Below, one piece after another: positions 16,361 through 24,452 of a DNA stretch of 44,586 bases; positions within the stretch are counted from its first letter, which is position 1, and every line of letters starts with the position of its first letter. The stretch covers positions 1 through 44,586 of the forward strand of contig CAMTMZ010000021.1 of the NCBI GenBank assembly GCA_947073765.1, given 5' to 3'. The DNA is from an uncultured Bacillota bacterium. Its GTDB lineage: Bacteria > Bacillota > Clostridia > Oscillospirales > Oscillospiraceae. The notes beneath the pieces were generated by a model. The model searched no databases and was not told the DNA's origin. It was given only the letters and a program-made list of their open reading frames with translations. The translations under genes were made by a program, and so were the position numbers.

Positions 16361-17620
16361 TTATTCCCAGATGGCGGTGGCGAAATAGTCCTCCGGGGTC
16401 TCCGCCCGGCGGATCAGGCGGGTGGTCCCATCCTCACACAGCAGCACCTCCGCAGAGCGCAGCCGGCCATTGTACTGATAGCCCATAGCGTGGCCGTGGG
16501 CTCCGGTGTCGTGAATCACCAGCAGATCGCCGATGGATACCTCAGGGAGCATCCGGTCCACGGCAAACTTGTCGGAGTTTTCGCACAGGGAACCGGTAAC
16601 ATCGTATTCATGATCGCAGGGGGCGTCCTCTCTGCCCATTACGGTGATATGATGATACGCCCCGTAGATGGCCGGGCGCATCAGGTTGGCGGCGCAGGCA
16701 TCCACGCCGATATACTCCTTGTGGATGTGCTTCTGATGGAGCACCCGGGTGACCAGATGGCCGTAGGGGGCCAGCATGAACCGGCCCAGCTCCGTGCAAA
16801 TAGCCACATCTCCCATCCCCGCGGGGACCAAAATCTCCTCATAGGCCTTCCGGACGCCCTCACCGATGGACGCAATGTCGTTGGCGGGCTGTTCCGGGCG
16901 GTACGGCACTCCAACCCCACCGGACAGGTTGATAAAGGTAATGCGGGCCCCTGTCTCCTCTTTAAGCTCCACTGCGGTGCGGAACAGGATAGCGGCCAGG
17001 GCAGGGTAGTAGTCATTAGAAAGGGTGTTAGAGGCCAGGAAGGCGTGAATGCCGAACTCCTCTGCCCCCAGTTCCTTCAGCCGCCGGAAGGCCTGGGTCA
17101 TCTGAGGCCTGGTTAGGCCGTATTTGGCCTGGCCAGGATTGTCCATCACTTGGAAGCCCTCCTCACTCTCTCCCAGCGTGAAAGTGCCGCCTGGATTAAA
17201 CCGACAGGAGATTTTTTTTGGAATATATCCAATGGTATTCTTCAAAAAATCGATGTGGGTAATGTCATCCAGGTTGATGGTGGCCCCTAACTGGCCAGCC
17301 AGGACAAACTCCTCCGCCGGGGTGTCGTTGGAGGAAAACATAATCTCTCCGCCGGAGAACCCACACCGGTCAGACATCATCAGCTCGGTGAGAGAAGAGC
17401 AGTCCACGCCGCAGCCTTCCTCACGGAGCAGCTTTAAAAGCTGTGGGTTGGGGGTGGCTTTCACAGCGAAATATTCCTTAAACCCCGGATTCCAGGAAAA
17501 TGCTTTGTTCAGCGCCCGGGCATTTTCCCGGATGCCCCGCTCGTCGTAGAGATGGAACGGGGTGGGGTATTTTTTTACAATCTCCTGAAGCTGCTCCAGG
17601 GTGACAAAAGGCTTTTTCAT
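16361..17620 (-). CDS. lysA: Diaminopimelate decarboxylase
   Basis: PLP enzyme turning meso-DAP into L-lysine. The 419-residue protein has the PLP-Lys region EYFAVKATPNPQLL, the glycine loop NLSGGVGVPYRP, the catalytic motif GSLCENSDKF and GYQYNGRLRSAEVL near the end. I start at the ATG 17620 (MKKPFVTLEQL); AAAGGAG lies 12 nt upstream. It is divergent from glnA over a 143-bp control region and has its own promoter. Confidence 0.92.
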   Translation of the reverse strand: MKKPFVTLEQLQEIVKKYPTPFHLYDERGIRENARALNKAFSWNPGFKEYFAVKATPNPQLLKLLREEGCGVDCSSLTELMMSDRCGFSGGEIMFSSNDTPAEEFVLAGQLGATINLDDITHIDFLKNTIGYIPKKISCRFNPGGTFTLGESEEGFQVMDNPGQAKYGLTRPQMTQAFRRLKELGAEEFGIHAFLASNTLSNDYYPALAAILFRTAVELKEETGARITFINLSGGVGVPYRPEQPANDIASIGEGVRKAYEEILVPAGMGDVAICTELGRFMLAPYGHLVTRVLHQKHIHKEYIGVDACAANLMRPAIYGAYHHITVMGREDAPCDHEYDVTGSLCENSDKFAVDRMLPEVSIGDLLVIHDTGAHGHAMGYQYNGRLRSAEVLLCEDGTTRLIRRAETPEDYFATAIWE

Positions 17621-17660
17621 AGGTGCGGTCAGCTCCTTTTCTGTATATAAGGCAACAGAC

Positions 17661-17689
17661 AGTCTATCTAATTTCACCGGATTTGTCAA
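17661..17689 (-). promoter_or_regulatory. Promoter of lysA
   Basis: On the minus strand TTGACA (17684-17689), 17-bp spacer, TAGACT (17661-17666). It points to lysA and lies back to back with the glnA promoter, whose -35 box starts 10 bp away. No T-box or lysine riboswitch is visible in the short leader. Confidence 0.75.
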
Positions 17690-17698
17690 TAAAATTCC

Positions 17699-17728
17699 TT
17701 GACAATACCCTCCCGAGGGTGCGATACT
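17699..17728 (+). promoter_or_regulatory. glnA promoter with a 14-bp palindrome in its spacer
   Basis: TTGACA (17699-17704), 18-bp spacer, GATACT (17723-17728). The spacer holds the perfect dyad ACCCTC-CC-GAGGGT (17707-17720). A dyad between -35 and -10 with a long spacer is the layout of MerR-family control sites. The usual GlnR site (TGTNA-N7-TNACA) is not seen. Confidence 0.75.
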
Positions 17729-17763
17729 AAAAACCGAAATCAGGAAAGAGAGGGTTTTCGCAT

Positions 17764-19095
17764 ATGGGCTACACCAAAGAAGACATCATCCAGATCGTCC
17801 GGGAGAGGGAAATTGAGTTTATCCGGATGCAGTTTACCGATATCTTCGGCCAGATGAAAAACGTGGCCATCACCGCCTCCCAGGTAGAGAAAGCGGTGAA
17901 CAACCAAATTATGTTTGACGGCTCCTCCATTGAGGGCTTCACCCGTATCCATGAGTCGGATCAGTGCCTGTACCCGGACCTGAACAGCTTTCAGATCGTT
18001 CCGGAAAAAGTGGCTGGGGGCAGGGTGGCCCGCATGTTCTGCGATGTATACAACACCGATGGCACCCCCTTCGTGGGCGACCCCCGGGGCGTGCTGCGCC
18101 GGGTGCTGCGCCGGGCCGAATCCATGGGGTTTGACGTATTCAATATTGGTCCGGAACTAGAATTTTTCCTCTTTGAGACCGACGAGAACGGCCGGGCCAC
18201 CACCCGCACCAAGGACGAGGCCGCCTATTTTGACCTGGGCCCCCTGGATCACGGCGAGTCCACCCGCCAGGAGATCTGTCTGAACCTGGAAAAAATGGGT
18301 TTTGAAATTGAGGCCAGCCACCACGAGTGCGCTGTGGCTCAGCATGAGATCGACTTTAAATATACTAACGCTCTGGACGGCGCCGACAAGATTATGACCT
18401 TTAAACTCACCGCCAAGAGCATCGCCCAGAAGAACCGCCTCCACGCCACCTTTATGCCCAAGCCTATCTATGACATCGCTGGCAACGGCATGCACTTGAA
18501 CATGTCCCTGTTCAAAAACGGGAAAAATGTTTTCTACGATCCCAATGGGGAGCGTGGCCTGTCTAAAACGGCCTACTCCTTTATTGCCGGACTGCTGGAC
18601 CATGTGCAGGGCTTTACCGCTGTCACCAATCCCCTTGTCAACTCCTACAAGCGGCTGGGCGCGGGCCATGAGGCCCCTCGCTACCGGGCATGGTCGGCAT
18701 CCAATCGCTCCGCCCTGATCCGCATTCCCGCCGCCCGGGGGCAGGCCACCCGGGTGGAGCTCCGCTCTCCTGACCCCGCCTGCAACCCCTATCTGGCAGT
18801 GGCGGTCTGCCTGGCCGCCGGACTGGATGGTATCGCCCGGGGCCTTACCCCGCCCCCGGAGATCACTGGCGACATCTACGCCATGGACGACGCCACCCGG
18901 GAGAAACACGGCATCTTCTGCCTGCCGGACACCCTGAAGGACGCCCTGGAGGAGCTGGAAAAGGACGCCCTTATCCTGGATGTGCTTGGCCAGCACGTGG
19001 CTGACCACTATGTCAAGGGCAAACGGAAAGAGTGGGATGAATATCAGACCCGGGTTTCCAGCTGGGAGCTGGAGAAGTATCTTGTTATTTATTGA
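17764..19095 (+). CDS. glnA: Glutamine synthetase, class I-alpha
   Basis: Makes glutamine from glutamate, ammonia and ATP. The 443-residue length, IMFDGSSIEGF, GPELEFFLFE, GNGMHLNMSLF, NPLVNSYKRLGAG, NRSALIRIPAARG and the end SSWELEKYLVIY fit the Firmicutes GSI-alpha class, which is controlled by feedback and GlnR-type regulators and not by adenylylation. The ATG at 17764 follows AGGAAAGAGAGGG. A strong terminator follows. Confidence 0.97.
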   Translation: MGYTKEDIIQIVREREIEFIRMQFTDIFGQMKNVAITASQVEKAVNNQIMFDGSSIEGFTRIHESDQCLYPDLNSFQIVPEKVAGGRVARMFCDVYNTDGTPFVGDPRGVLRRVLRRAESMGFDVFNIGPELEFFLFETDENGRATTRTKDEAAYFDLGPLDHGESTRQEICLNLEKMGFEIEASHHECAVAQHEIDFKYTNALDGADKIMTFKLTAKSIAQKNRLHATFMPKPIYDIAGNGMHLNMSLFKNGKNVFYDPNGERGLSKTAYSFIAGLLDHVQGFTAVTNPLVNSYKRLGAGHEAPRYRAWSASNRSALIRIPAARGQATRVELRSPDPACNPYLAVAVCLAAGLDGIARGLTPPPEITGDIYAMDDATREKHGIFCLPDTLKDALEELEKDALILDVLGQHVADHYVKGKRKEWDEYQTRVSSWELEKYLVIY

Positions 19096-19102
19096 GTATC
19101 CC

Positions 19103-19136
19103 ACCGAGGACAGCGTTGGCTGTCCTCGGTCTTTCT
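19103..19136 (+). terminator. Terminator after glnA
   Basis: ACCGAGGACAGC (19103-19114) pairs perfectly with GCTGTCCTCGGT (19119-19130) around GTTG, followed by CTTTCT. Confidence 0.85.
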
Positions 19137-19147
19137 GCGCCTTCCCA

Positions 19148-19185
19148 CGCATAGGCTGACTCCGAAAGGGGGAATCACCTATGCG
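19148..19185 (+). promoter_or_regulatory. Inverted repeat around the dapF start site
   Basis: CGCATAGG (19148-19155) is the exact complement of CCTATGCG (19178-19185). The second arm holds the dapF ATG and the 22-nt loop holds the SD AAGGGGGA. It could restrict dapF translation; the stem is only 8 bp, so this is tentative. Confidence 0.4.
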
Positions 19186-19966
19186 CTTTACTAAAATGGA
19201 AGGTTTAGGTAACGACTACATCTATTTCAACTGCCTGGAGAACGTTCCCGAGAATCTGCCCCAACTGGCTGTGCAGTTGTCAGACCGCCACTTTGGCATC
19301 GGAGCGGACGGGATCATCTGCATCCGCCACGGACGAGGCGGGGACTTTTCCATGGAGATGTACAACGCCGACGGCTCCCGGGGAGCCATGTGCGGCAACG
19401 GCATCCGCTGTGTTGGAAAGTATGTCTATGACAAAGGCCTTACCCGAAAAACCTGCCTCACCATCGATACCGACGCCGGCCCCAAAGCATTGGAGCTCCA
19501 TGTGCTGGGCAGCCGGGTGGACACAGTTACGGTGAATATGGGGGAGGTGCGCGCCTTCGCTCCCGTGACGCTGGAGGCCGCTGACGCGTGCTTCACCGTC
19601 GTCCCGGCCGACGCCGGCAATCCCCACGGCGTCATATTCTGTTCCGCTCCGGAGGAGGTAGACCTGGAGCGGCTGGGACCTCTTCTGGAGACCCATCCCG
19701 CTTTGGGGGTGCGGCGGAACATCGAATTTTCCGCCTGTCCGGACCGGGAACACATCGTCCTGCGGGTGTGGGAACGGGGGAGCGGGGTTACCCTGGCCTG
19801 CGGCACCGGGGCCTGTGCTGTGTTCCAAGCCGCCCTGATGGAAAACCGGTGCGGTCCCAAGGTGGAAGCCCGCCTGGACGGCGGGCTTCTTACCCTGGAA
19901 AAATGTGGGGACAGCATCCTTATGACCGGTCCTGCCCGAACCGTATTTGAAGGGGAACTGCCTTAA
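19181..19966 (+). CDS. dapF: Diaminopimelate epimerase
   Basis: Converts LL-DAP to meso-DAP for peptidoglycan and lysine. The 261-residue protein has both catalytic cysteines: Cys71 in MCGNGIRC and Cys207 in LACGTGAC. It starts MRFTKMEGLGNDYI as the family does. It follows glnA after a terminator; I see no clear promoter in the 44-bp gap, so it may rely on read-through. It belongs to the same route as lysA and murE in this window. Confidence 0.96.
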   Translation: MRFTKMEGLGNDYIYFNCLENVPENLPQLAVQLSDRHFGIGADGIICIRHGRGGDFSMEMYNADGSRGAMCGNGIRCVGKYVYDKGLTRKTCLTIDTDAGPKALELHVLGSRVDTVTVNMGEVRAFAPVTLEAADACFTVVPADAGNPHGVIFCSAPEEVDLERLGPLLETHPALGVRRNIEFSACPDREHIVLRVWERGSGVTLACGTGACAVFQAALMENRCGPKVEARLDGGLLTLEKCGDSILMTGPARTVFEGELP

Positions 19967-20003
19967 AGTGCCGTCCCGCCCCCAGTATCCGCAAAAACAC
20001 AGC

Positions 20004-20032
20004 TTGACAACCGGATGGGATACCTTTATCAT
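20004..20032 (+). promoter_or_regulatory. Promoter of the SpoU-family methylase gene
   Basis: TTGACA (20004-20009), 17-bp spacer, TATCAT (20027-20032), 31 bp before the start codon at 20063. Confidence 0.7.
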
Positions 20033-20062
20033 ATAAGAATCGTATGGAAAAGGACGAGGACT

Positions 20063-20830
20063 ATGGAATATATCACCAGCCGCCAAAACCCTCTGGCAGT
20101 TCAAATCCGAAAGCTGAATACCAGCCGCTCCGCCCGCCGGGAGGCGGGGCTGTTTCCGGCTGAAGGCCCTAAGCTGCTGTCGGAGGCGGTGAAGGCGGGG
20201 GTCAGAATCGACACCCTTGTCACCGCTCGCGGGATGCCACTGTCCTTGCCCTCCGGGACCCGGCGAGTGGAGATGCCCCCCGACCTGCTCAGAAGCCTGT
20301 GCGACACCCAGTCGCCCCAGGGGGTGCTGTTTCTGGCCGGAATGCCGGAGACAGCTCCACCGGAGAAGCTTTCAGGGGAACGCTGGCTGATTTTGGATGG
20401 CCTGCAGGACCCAGGGAACGTGGGAACCATCTGGCGCACCGCCGACGCCCTTGGGGCGGACGGCCTGATTTTGGTCAACCACTGTGCCGACCCCTTCTCC
20501 CCCAAAACGGTGCGTTCCACCATGGGTGCCTGCTTCCGCCTGCCGGTGTACGAAGTGGAGGCGGCGCATCTGTCCACCCTGCTGAATCAGTCTGGTCTGC
20601 CCCTGTATGCTACTGCCCTGCGAGAGGACACAGTGGACATCACAGCGGCATGGCCAAGCCGCTGTGCTGTGGCAGTCGGCAGCGAGGGCCGGGGGGTCTC
20701 CCCCGAGCTGCTGGCACTCAGCGCAAAAACACTCAAAATCCCTATGAGGGAGCGGTGCGAGTCGCTGAATGCCGCCGTGGCCGCCGCCATCGTCCTGTGG
20801 GAGATGGCCCGTCAGCCCGCGGCTCTATAG
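20063..20830 (+). CDS. SpoU/TrmH-family RNA 2'-O-methyltransferase
   Basis: A 255-residue SPOUT methylase, probably acting on 23S rRNA. It has an N-terminal substrate-binding domain (ITSRQNPLAVQIRKL) and the knot motifs ILDGLQDPGNVGTIWRTADA, AVGSEGRGVSPELL and IPMRERCESLNAAVAAAI. The ATG at 20063 is preceded by GACGAGGAC; the longer frame from 20015 overlaps the promoter. Its 3' end overlaps the convergent MFS gene by 19 bp. Exact target position unknown. Confidence 0.93.
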   Translation: MEYITSRQNPLAVQIRKLNTSRSARREAGLFPAEGPKLLSEAVKAGVRIDTLVTARGMPLSLPSGTRRVEMPPDLLRSLCDTQSPQGVLFLAGMPETAPPEKLSGERWLILDGLQDPGNVGTIWRTADALGADGLILVNHCADPFSPKTVRSTMGACFRLPVYEVEAAHLSTLLNQSGLPLYATALREDTVDITAAWPSRCAVAVGSEGRGVSPELLALSAKTLKIPMRERCESLNAAVAAAIVLWEMARQPAAL

Positions 20831-22029
20831 AGCATCCGCACAATTCCAAACGCCGCCGCTAACAGCCCAAAAAAGACAACATAGGCCGGCACATAGCTCT
20901 CCAGCCAATCGGCCAACAGCCCAGGCAGGGGCCCAAAGAGAAGAATTCCGGTGGTCGAAGCCGTAGTAATGGTGCGCACACCGCCCTCATAGCCGCCTCT
21001 GCCGCACAGGTCGGCGGCCCACCGGGCGGGGGATACGGCAGTGATGGACATGCCCAGCCCGAAGGCCGTGGTTGCCAGAATGGGAAGCAGCGGTCCGCCC
21101 GCCGGGGCCAGGACGCACAGAGCCATGGCCAGCAGCAGCGAGCCGAAGGCAAACCAGTTGCCTCCCTCGCTGCCCAGCCGGTCGTAGACCTGTCCGCAGA
21201 GGATTTTGCCCAAGCTGATTGTGGCCCCCAGATAGGACAGAAGAGCGGCGATGTACAAGCTGCTGTAGCCCACAGAGGTATAGAGCATTGTCAGGTGGGA
21301 AAAGCCGGGACCAATGGGAGCGCCAATGAACAGTGCCGCCGCTAGCAGCAGCGCCCACTGCCTTCTGGACAGCCCATCCCCCTTCGTTTCTGCGGCAACA
21401 CTCTCCGGGACGGCCTCCGAATCCGGCCGGCGATAGGGCTCCAGACCCATCCCGCTCGGGTCGTCCCGCACCAGCATCCACACCAGCGCTCCGCACACAA
21501 AGATGGCACCTCCCTCCCACAAAAAGGCGGCGGCCATGCCGGAGCGCTCCATAACACGGGTGAGCAGCACTGGAGCGAACACGGTGGACACACCGCTCCC
21601 TGCTGAGGCCAGTCCCAGCGCCAGTCCCTGCCGGTCCTGAAACCACCGTCCCACCGCCAGAGACAGGGGCACCATCCCCGCCCAGCAGTAGCCCACGCCG
21701 GTGAGGGCGGCAGCGGCGCAGTACATGGCAAAGCTGTCCGCCCGGGCAAAACAGATGCAGGACAGTCCCACCAGCAGCACACCGGCGGTCATAATCCGCC
21801 GCAGGCCAAAACGGGCACACAGCTGGTTGACACACAGCAGCGCCCCCAAGATAAACAGGCTGCGGGTGGTGGTAATCCAGGAGCCCTGCGCGTCGGTAAA
21901 ACCGCTCTGGCGGACAATCTCCGGCTGATAAATGGAAAAGACATTAACGCCCAGGCCCATCACAGCGAACAGGGCCAACGCACCCCCAAGGCAGACCAGC
22001 CAAGGACGGATTGATCGATTGCAACCCAT
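20812..22029 (-). CDS. MFS transporter
   Basis: A 405-residue membrane protein with about 12 spans and a central charged loop (EPYRRPDSEAVPESVAAETK). The start (LVCLGGALALFAVMGLGVNVF, SGFTDAQGSWITTTRSLF) resembles the oxalate/formate or monocarboxylate (OFA-like) branch. Substrate unknown. It is divergent from dprA and converges with the SpoU gene, overlapping its end by 19 bp with no terminator between. Confidence 0.9.
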   Translation of the reverse strand: MGCNRSIRPWLVCLGGALALFAVMGLGVNVFSIYQPEIVRQSGFTDAQGSWITTTRSLFILGALLCVNQLCARFGLRRIMTAGVLLVGLSCICFARADSFAMYCAAAALTGVGYCWAGMVPLSLAVGRWFQDRQGLALGLASAGSGVSTVFAPVLLTRVMERSGMAAAFLWEGGAIFVCGALVWMLVRDDPSGMGLEPYRRPDSEAVPESVAAETKGDGLSRRQWALLLAAALFIGAPIGPGFSHLTMLYTSVGYSSLYIAALLSYLGATISLGKILCGQVYDRLGSEGGNWFAFGSLLLAMALCVLAPAGGPLLPILATTAFGLGMSITAVSPARWAADLCGRGGYEGGVRTITTASTTGILLFGPLPGLLADWLESYVPAYVVFFGLLAAAFGIVRMLYRAAG

Positions 22030-22044
22030 AAAATCACTCCCAAC

Positions 22045-22058
22045 GGTATAACCATACC
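22045..22058. promoter_or_regulatory. Short dyad at the MFS promoter
   Basis: GGTAT-AACC-ATACC lies 16 bp upstream of the MFS start. On the minus strand TTTACA-17 bp-TATGGT would place the -10 box on this dyad, which is the layout of an operator. Both the promoter and the operator are weak calls. Confidence 0.35.
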
Positions 22059-22110
22059 TTGAATGGGGCAGTTTGTAAAGCTTAAATTGACAAAACAGGA
22101 GAGACGCAGC

Positions 22111-23319
22111 ATGGCTGAGCTAAAATACTGGCTGTGGCTGACAACCCGAAAAGGGCTGGGGGCCGTGGGGGCGCTGACGGTGCTGGATCACCTTGTCACT
22201 CCGGAGCGTGCCTATTATGGAACAGAGGAGGATTTTGCTTCCCTGCCCCTGTCTGCTTTTGCACGGCGCTCCCTGCTGGATAAGAGCCTTGACGAACCCA
22301 ACCGGGTGCTGGACGACTGTGACCGGCTGGGCATGCGGGTTATGACCTTTCAGGACGCCGCCTACCCCCAGCGCCTGCGCCTTCTTGCCGACCCGCCGGC
22401 GGCACTGTATATAAAAGGCCGCTCGTTCCTTTTTGACGAGGAGGCCGCCATCGCCATTGTTGGGATGCGCAGATGCACCGCCCAGGGCCAGGCACGGGCG
22501 GAGCGGTTTGCCATGGACCTGTCCCGCGCGGGGGCATTGGTCGTGTCCGGCATGGCCGAAGGCATCGACTCCCGCGCCGTTACCGGCGCACTGAAAGGGG
22601 GCGGGCCTGTGGTGTCAGTGCTGGCAGGCGGGGCGGACCGGGTATTTCCAAGGGAGAACCGCCGGCTGTACGAGGATGTGGCCGCCGCAGGGGCTCTCAT
22701 CTCTGAGTACCCGCCGGGCACCGCCCACAAGGGGGATCACTTCAATCCCCGCAACCGAATTTTAAGCGGCCTGTGTCTGGGGGTTCTGGCTGTGGAGTGT
22801 GAGCCCCAAGGAGGGACCATGCTCACTGTCAATCACGCCCTGGAGCAGGGCCGGGAGGTCTACGCCGTCCCCATTGGACTGGACGAGGGATCGGCCCGAG
22901 GGACCAACGCCCTGATTCGGGACGGCAAGGCGAAGCTGGTTGAGCGGGCGGATGATATTCTGGAGGACTTCGCCGGCCTGTTTCCCACCAAGCTGGCCGG
23001 CACGGCCCCCCTGCCCCTGGAGGTGGCCCGTGCCCGTCTTTCCCCTCCGGAGGACAGGGCCACAAAAAATATTCCTCAGGCCGCCCAGGCTTCCGGACGG
23101 GAGGTGGTTCCCCGGGGACAGCAGAAGAGCCGCTTTACCGACGATGAACTGGCCATTCTGGCCGCCTCCGCCCAGGATGCCTTGGTCGTAGACGAGCTGG
23201 TAGAGAGGACCCAGATTCCTGCCAAACGAGTGCTGTCTGCCCTCACCATGCTCCAGCTCCAGGGGGCCATAGAGGAGCAGCCGGGGCGCAGGTTTTACGC
23301 TCTGGTAGAGCTGGAGTAA
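22111..23319 (+). CDS. dprA: DNA processing protein DprA
   Basis: Loads RecA on incoming single-stranded DNA in transformation. The 402-residue protein has a Rossmann-like core: IAIVGMRRCTAQGQARAERF, VVSGMAEGIDSRAVTGAL, VVSVLAGGADRVFPRENRRL and HFNPRNRILSGLCLGVLAVE, plus a winged-helix end (LVVDELVERTQIPAKRVLSAL). Start ATG 22111 with AGGAGA 8 nt upstream. In most Firmicutes dprA precedes topA; here it is 6 kb away on the other strand, followed by lrgAB. Confidence 0.95.
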   Translation: MAELKYWLWLTTRKGLGAVGALTVLDHLVTPERAYYGTEEDFASLPLSAFARRSLLDKSLDEPNRVLDDCDRLGMRVMTFQDAAYPQRLRLLADPPAALYIKGRSFLFDEEAAIAIVGMRRCTAQGQARAERFAMDLSRAGALVVSGMAEGIDSRAVTGALKGGGPVVSVLAGGADRVFPRENRRLYEDVAAAGALISEYPPGTAHKGDHFNPRNRILSGLCLGVLAVECEPQGGTMLTVNHALEQGREVYAVPIGLDEGSARGTNALIRDGKAKLVERADDILEDFAGLFPTKLAGTAPLPLEVARARLSPPEDRATKNIPQAAQASGREVVPRGQQKSRFTDDELAILAASAQDALVVDELVERTQIPAKRVLSALTMLQLQGAIEEQPGRRFYALVELE

Positions 23320-23343
23320 TGTAATTTGATATGAGGTGATCCT

Positions 23344-23712
23344 TTGAATATCATGGCCCAGGCTGCGGTTATTTTTGGACTCTGCCTGATCTCTGAGGGC
23401 ATCGCCGCCCTCATCCCGATGGCGTTTCCGGCCAGCGTGATCGCGCTGCTTCTGCTGGGACTGCTGTTATTTTCCGGCCTTCTCAGGCCAGAGCAGATCC
23501 GGGAGCTCAGCACCTTTCTGGTTGCCAATATGGCCTTCTTCTTCCTGCCCTCCTGCGTAGGCGTGCTGGAGCACGCCCCGGCCATCCTGGGACAGCTGGC
23601 CCCCTTCCTGCTCATCAGCTTTCTCACCGTTCCACTGGTGTATTTTGTTACCGCCTGGGTAGTTCAGCTTCTGATCCGCCGCACCGGGAGAAAGAAGGCC
23701 CGCCATGATTGA
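23344..23712 (+). CDS. lrgA: CidA/LrgA-family membrane protein
   Basis: A 122-residue holin-like protein with four hydrophobic segments (GLCLISEGIAALIPMAFPAS, FFFLPSCVGVL). LrgA/CidA proteins act with LrgB/CidB in murein hydrolase control and in pyruvate or related metabolite transport. Start TTG at 23344 with GAGGTG 5 nt upstream; an ATG lies 9 nt later. The lrgB start overlaps its end by 8 nt. Confidence 0.88.
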   Translation: MNIMAQAAVIFGLCLISEGIAALIPMAFPASVIALLLLGLLLFSGLLRPEQIRELSTFLVANMAFFFLPSCVGVLEHAPAILGQLAPFLLISFLTVPLVYFVTAWVVQLLIRRTGRKKARHD

Positions 23713-24379
23713 CACGCTGCTCTCCTCCCCCTTTTTGGGGTTGACTCTGTCAGCTGCCGCCTGGTGCGCAGGCTGCCAGCTACAAAAAAAATTCCGGCTT
23801 CTGCCCCCTCTGCTCACCGCGGCCGCCCTGATTATCGCCGTTCTGGCCGCCTTCGGCATCCCTTACAGCGCCTACGCCGCCGGGGGAGATTTCATTAAGC
23901 TGATGCTGGGACCTGTTACCGCCGTACTGGCGCTGAATATCTACAACCAGCGGACCGTCTTAAAGGAACACTTTCTGCCTGTGCTGGCAGGGTGCCTGGC
24001 GGGCAGCCTGACCAGTATGGGCAGCGTGCTTCTGCTGTGCAGGGTATTCCAGGTTGAGCAAGCGCTGGCCGCCTCCCTTCTTCCTAAAAGTGTTACCACC
24101 GCCATCGCCATTGGCATTGCGGAGAGCCGCGGCGGCGTGGGAGGAATCGCTGCCGCGGCGGTGATGGTCGCCGGGCTCACCGGCGCGGCGCTCGCCCCGC
24201 TGTTCGCCAGACTATTCCGCGTAACAGATCCGGTGGCGGAGGGATTGGCTATCGGGGCGTGCAGTCATGCCCTGGGCACCACCCGGGCCATGGAAATTGG
24301 TCATATTCAGGGGGCTATGAGCTCAATCGCCATCTGTGTGTGCGGAATTATGACCTCGGTACTGGCGCTGTTCCTGTGA
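23705..24379 (+). CDS. lrgB: CidB/LrgB-family membrane protein
   Basis: A 224-residue integral membrane protein with about six spans. Family motifs: LLPKSVTTAIAIGIAES, GIAAAAVMVAGLTGA and ACSHALGTTRAMEIG. It overlaps lrgA by 8 nt and ends before a bidirectional terminator. The pair forms a two-subunit membrane system. No LytTR-type regulator gene is next to it. Confidence 0.93.
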   Translation: MIDTLLSSPFLGLTLSAAAWCAGCQLQKKFRLLPPLLTAAALIIAVLAAFGIPYSAYAAGGDFIKLMLGPVTAVLALNIYNQRTVLKEHFLPVLAGCLAGSLTSMGSVLLLCRVFQVEQALAASLLPKSVTTAIAIGIAESRGGVGGIAAAAVMVAGLTGAALAPLFARLFRVTDPVAEGLAIGACSHALGTTRAMEIGHIQGAMSSIAICVCGIMTSVLALFL

Positions 24380-24427
24380 AACTCCGGCATGCCGTCTCAT
24401 TCACAGCTTGTCGTCCTCTATGAAAAA

Positions 24428-24451
24428 GGCCGCCCAGCAGGGCGGCCTTTT
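24428..24451. terminator. Bidirectional terminator between lrgB and ftsZ
   Basis: GGCCGCC-CAGCA-GGGCGGCC with TTTT on the plus side and a TTTTT run on the minus side, so it ends both lrgB and the division cluster transcript. Confidence 0.88.
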
Positions 24452-24452
24452 A

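Noticed and set aside
17621-17763. T-box or lysine riboswitch upstream of lysA
   Set aside because: The leader from the promoter is about 35 nt, far too short for either RNA.
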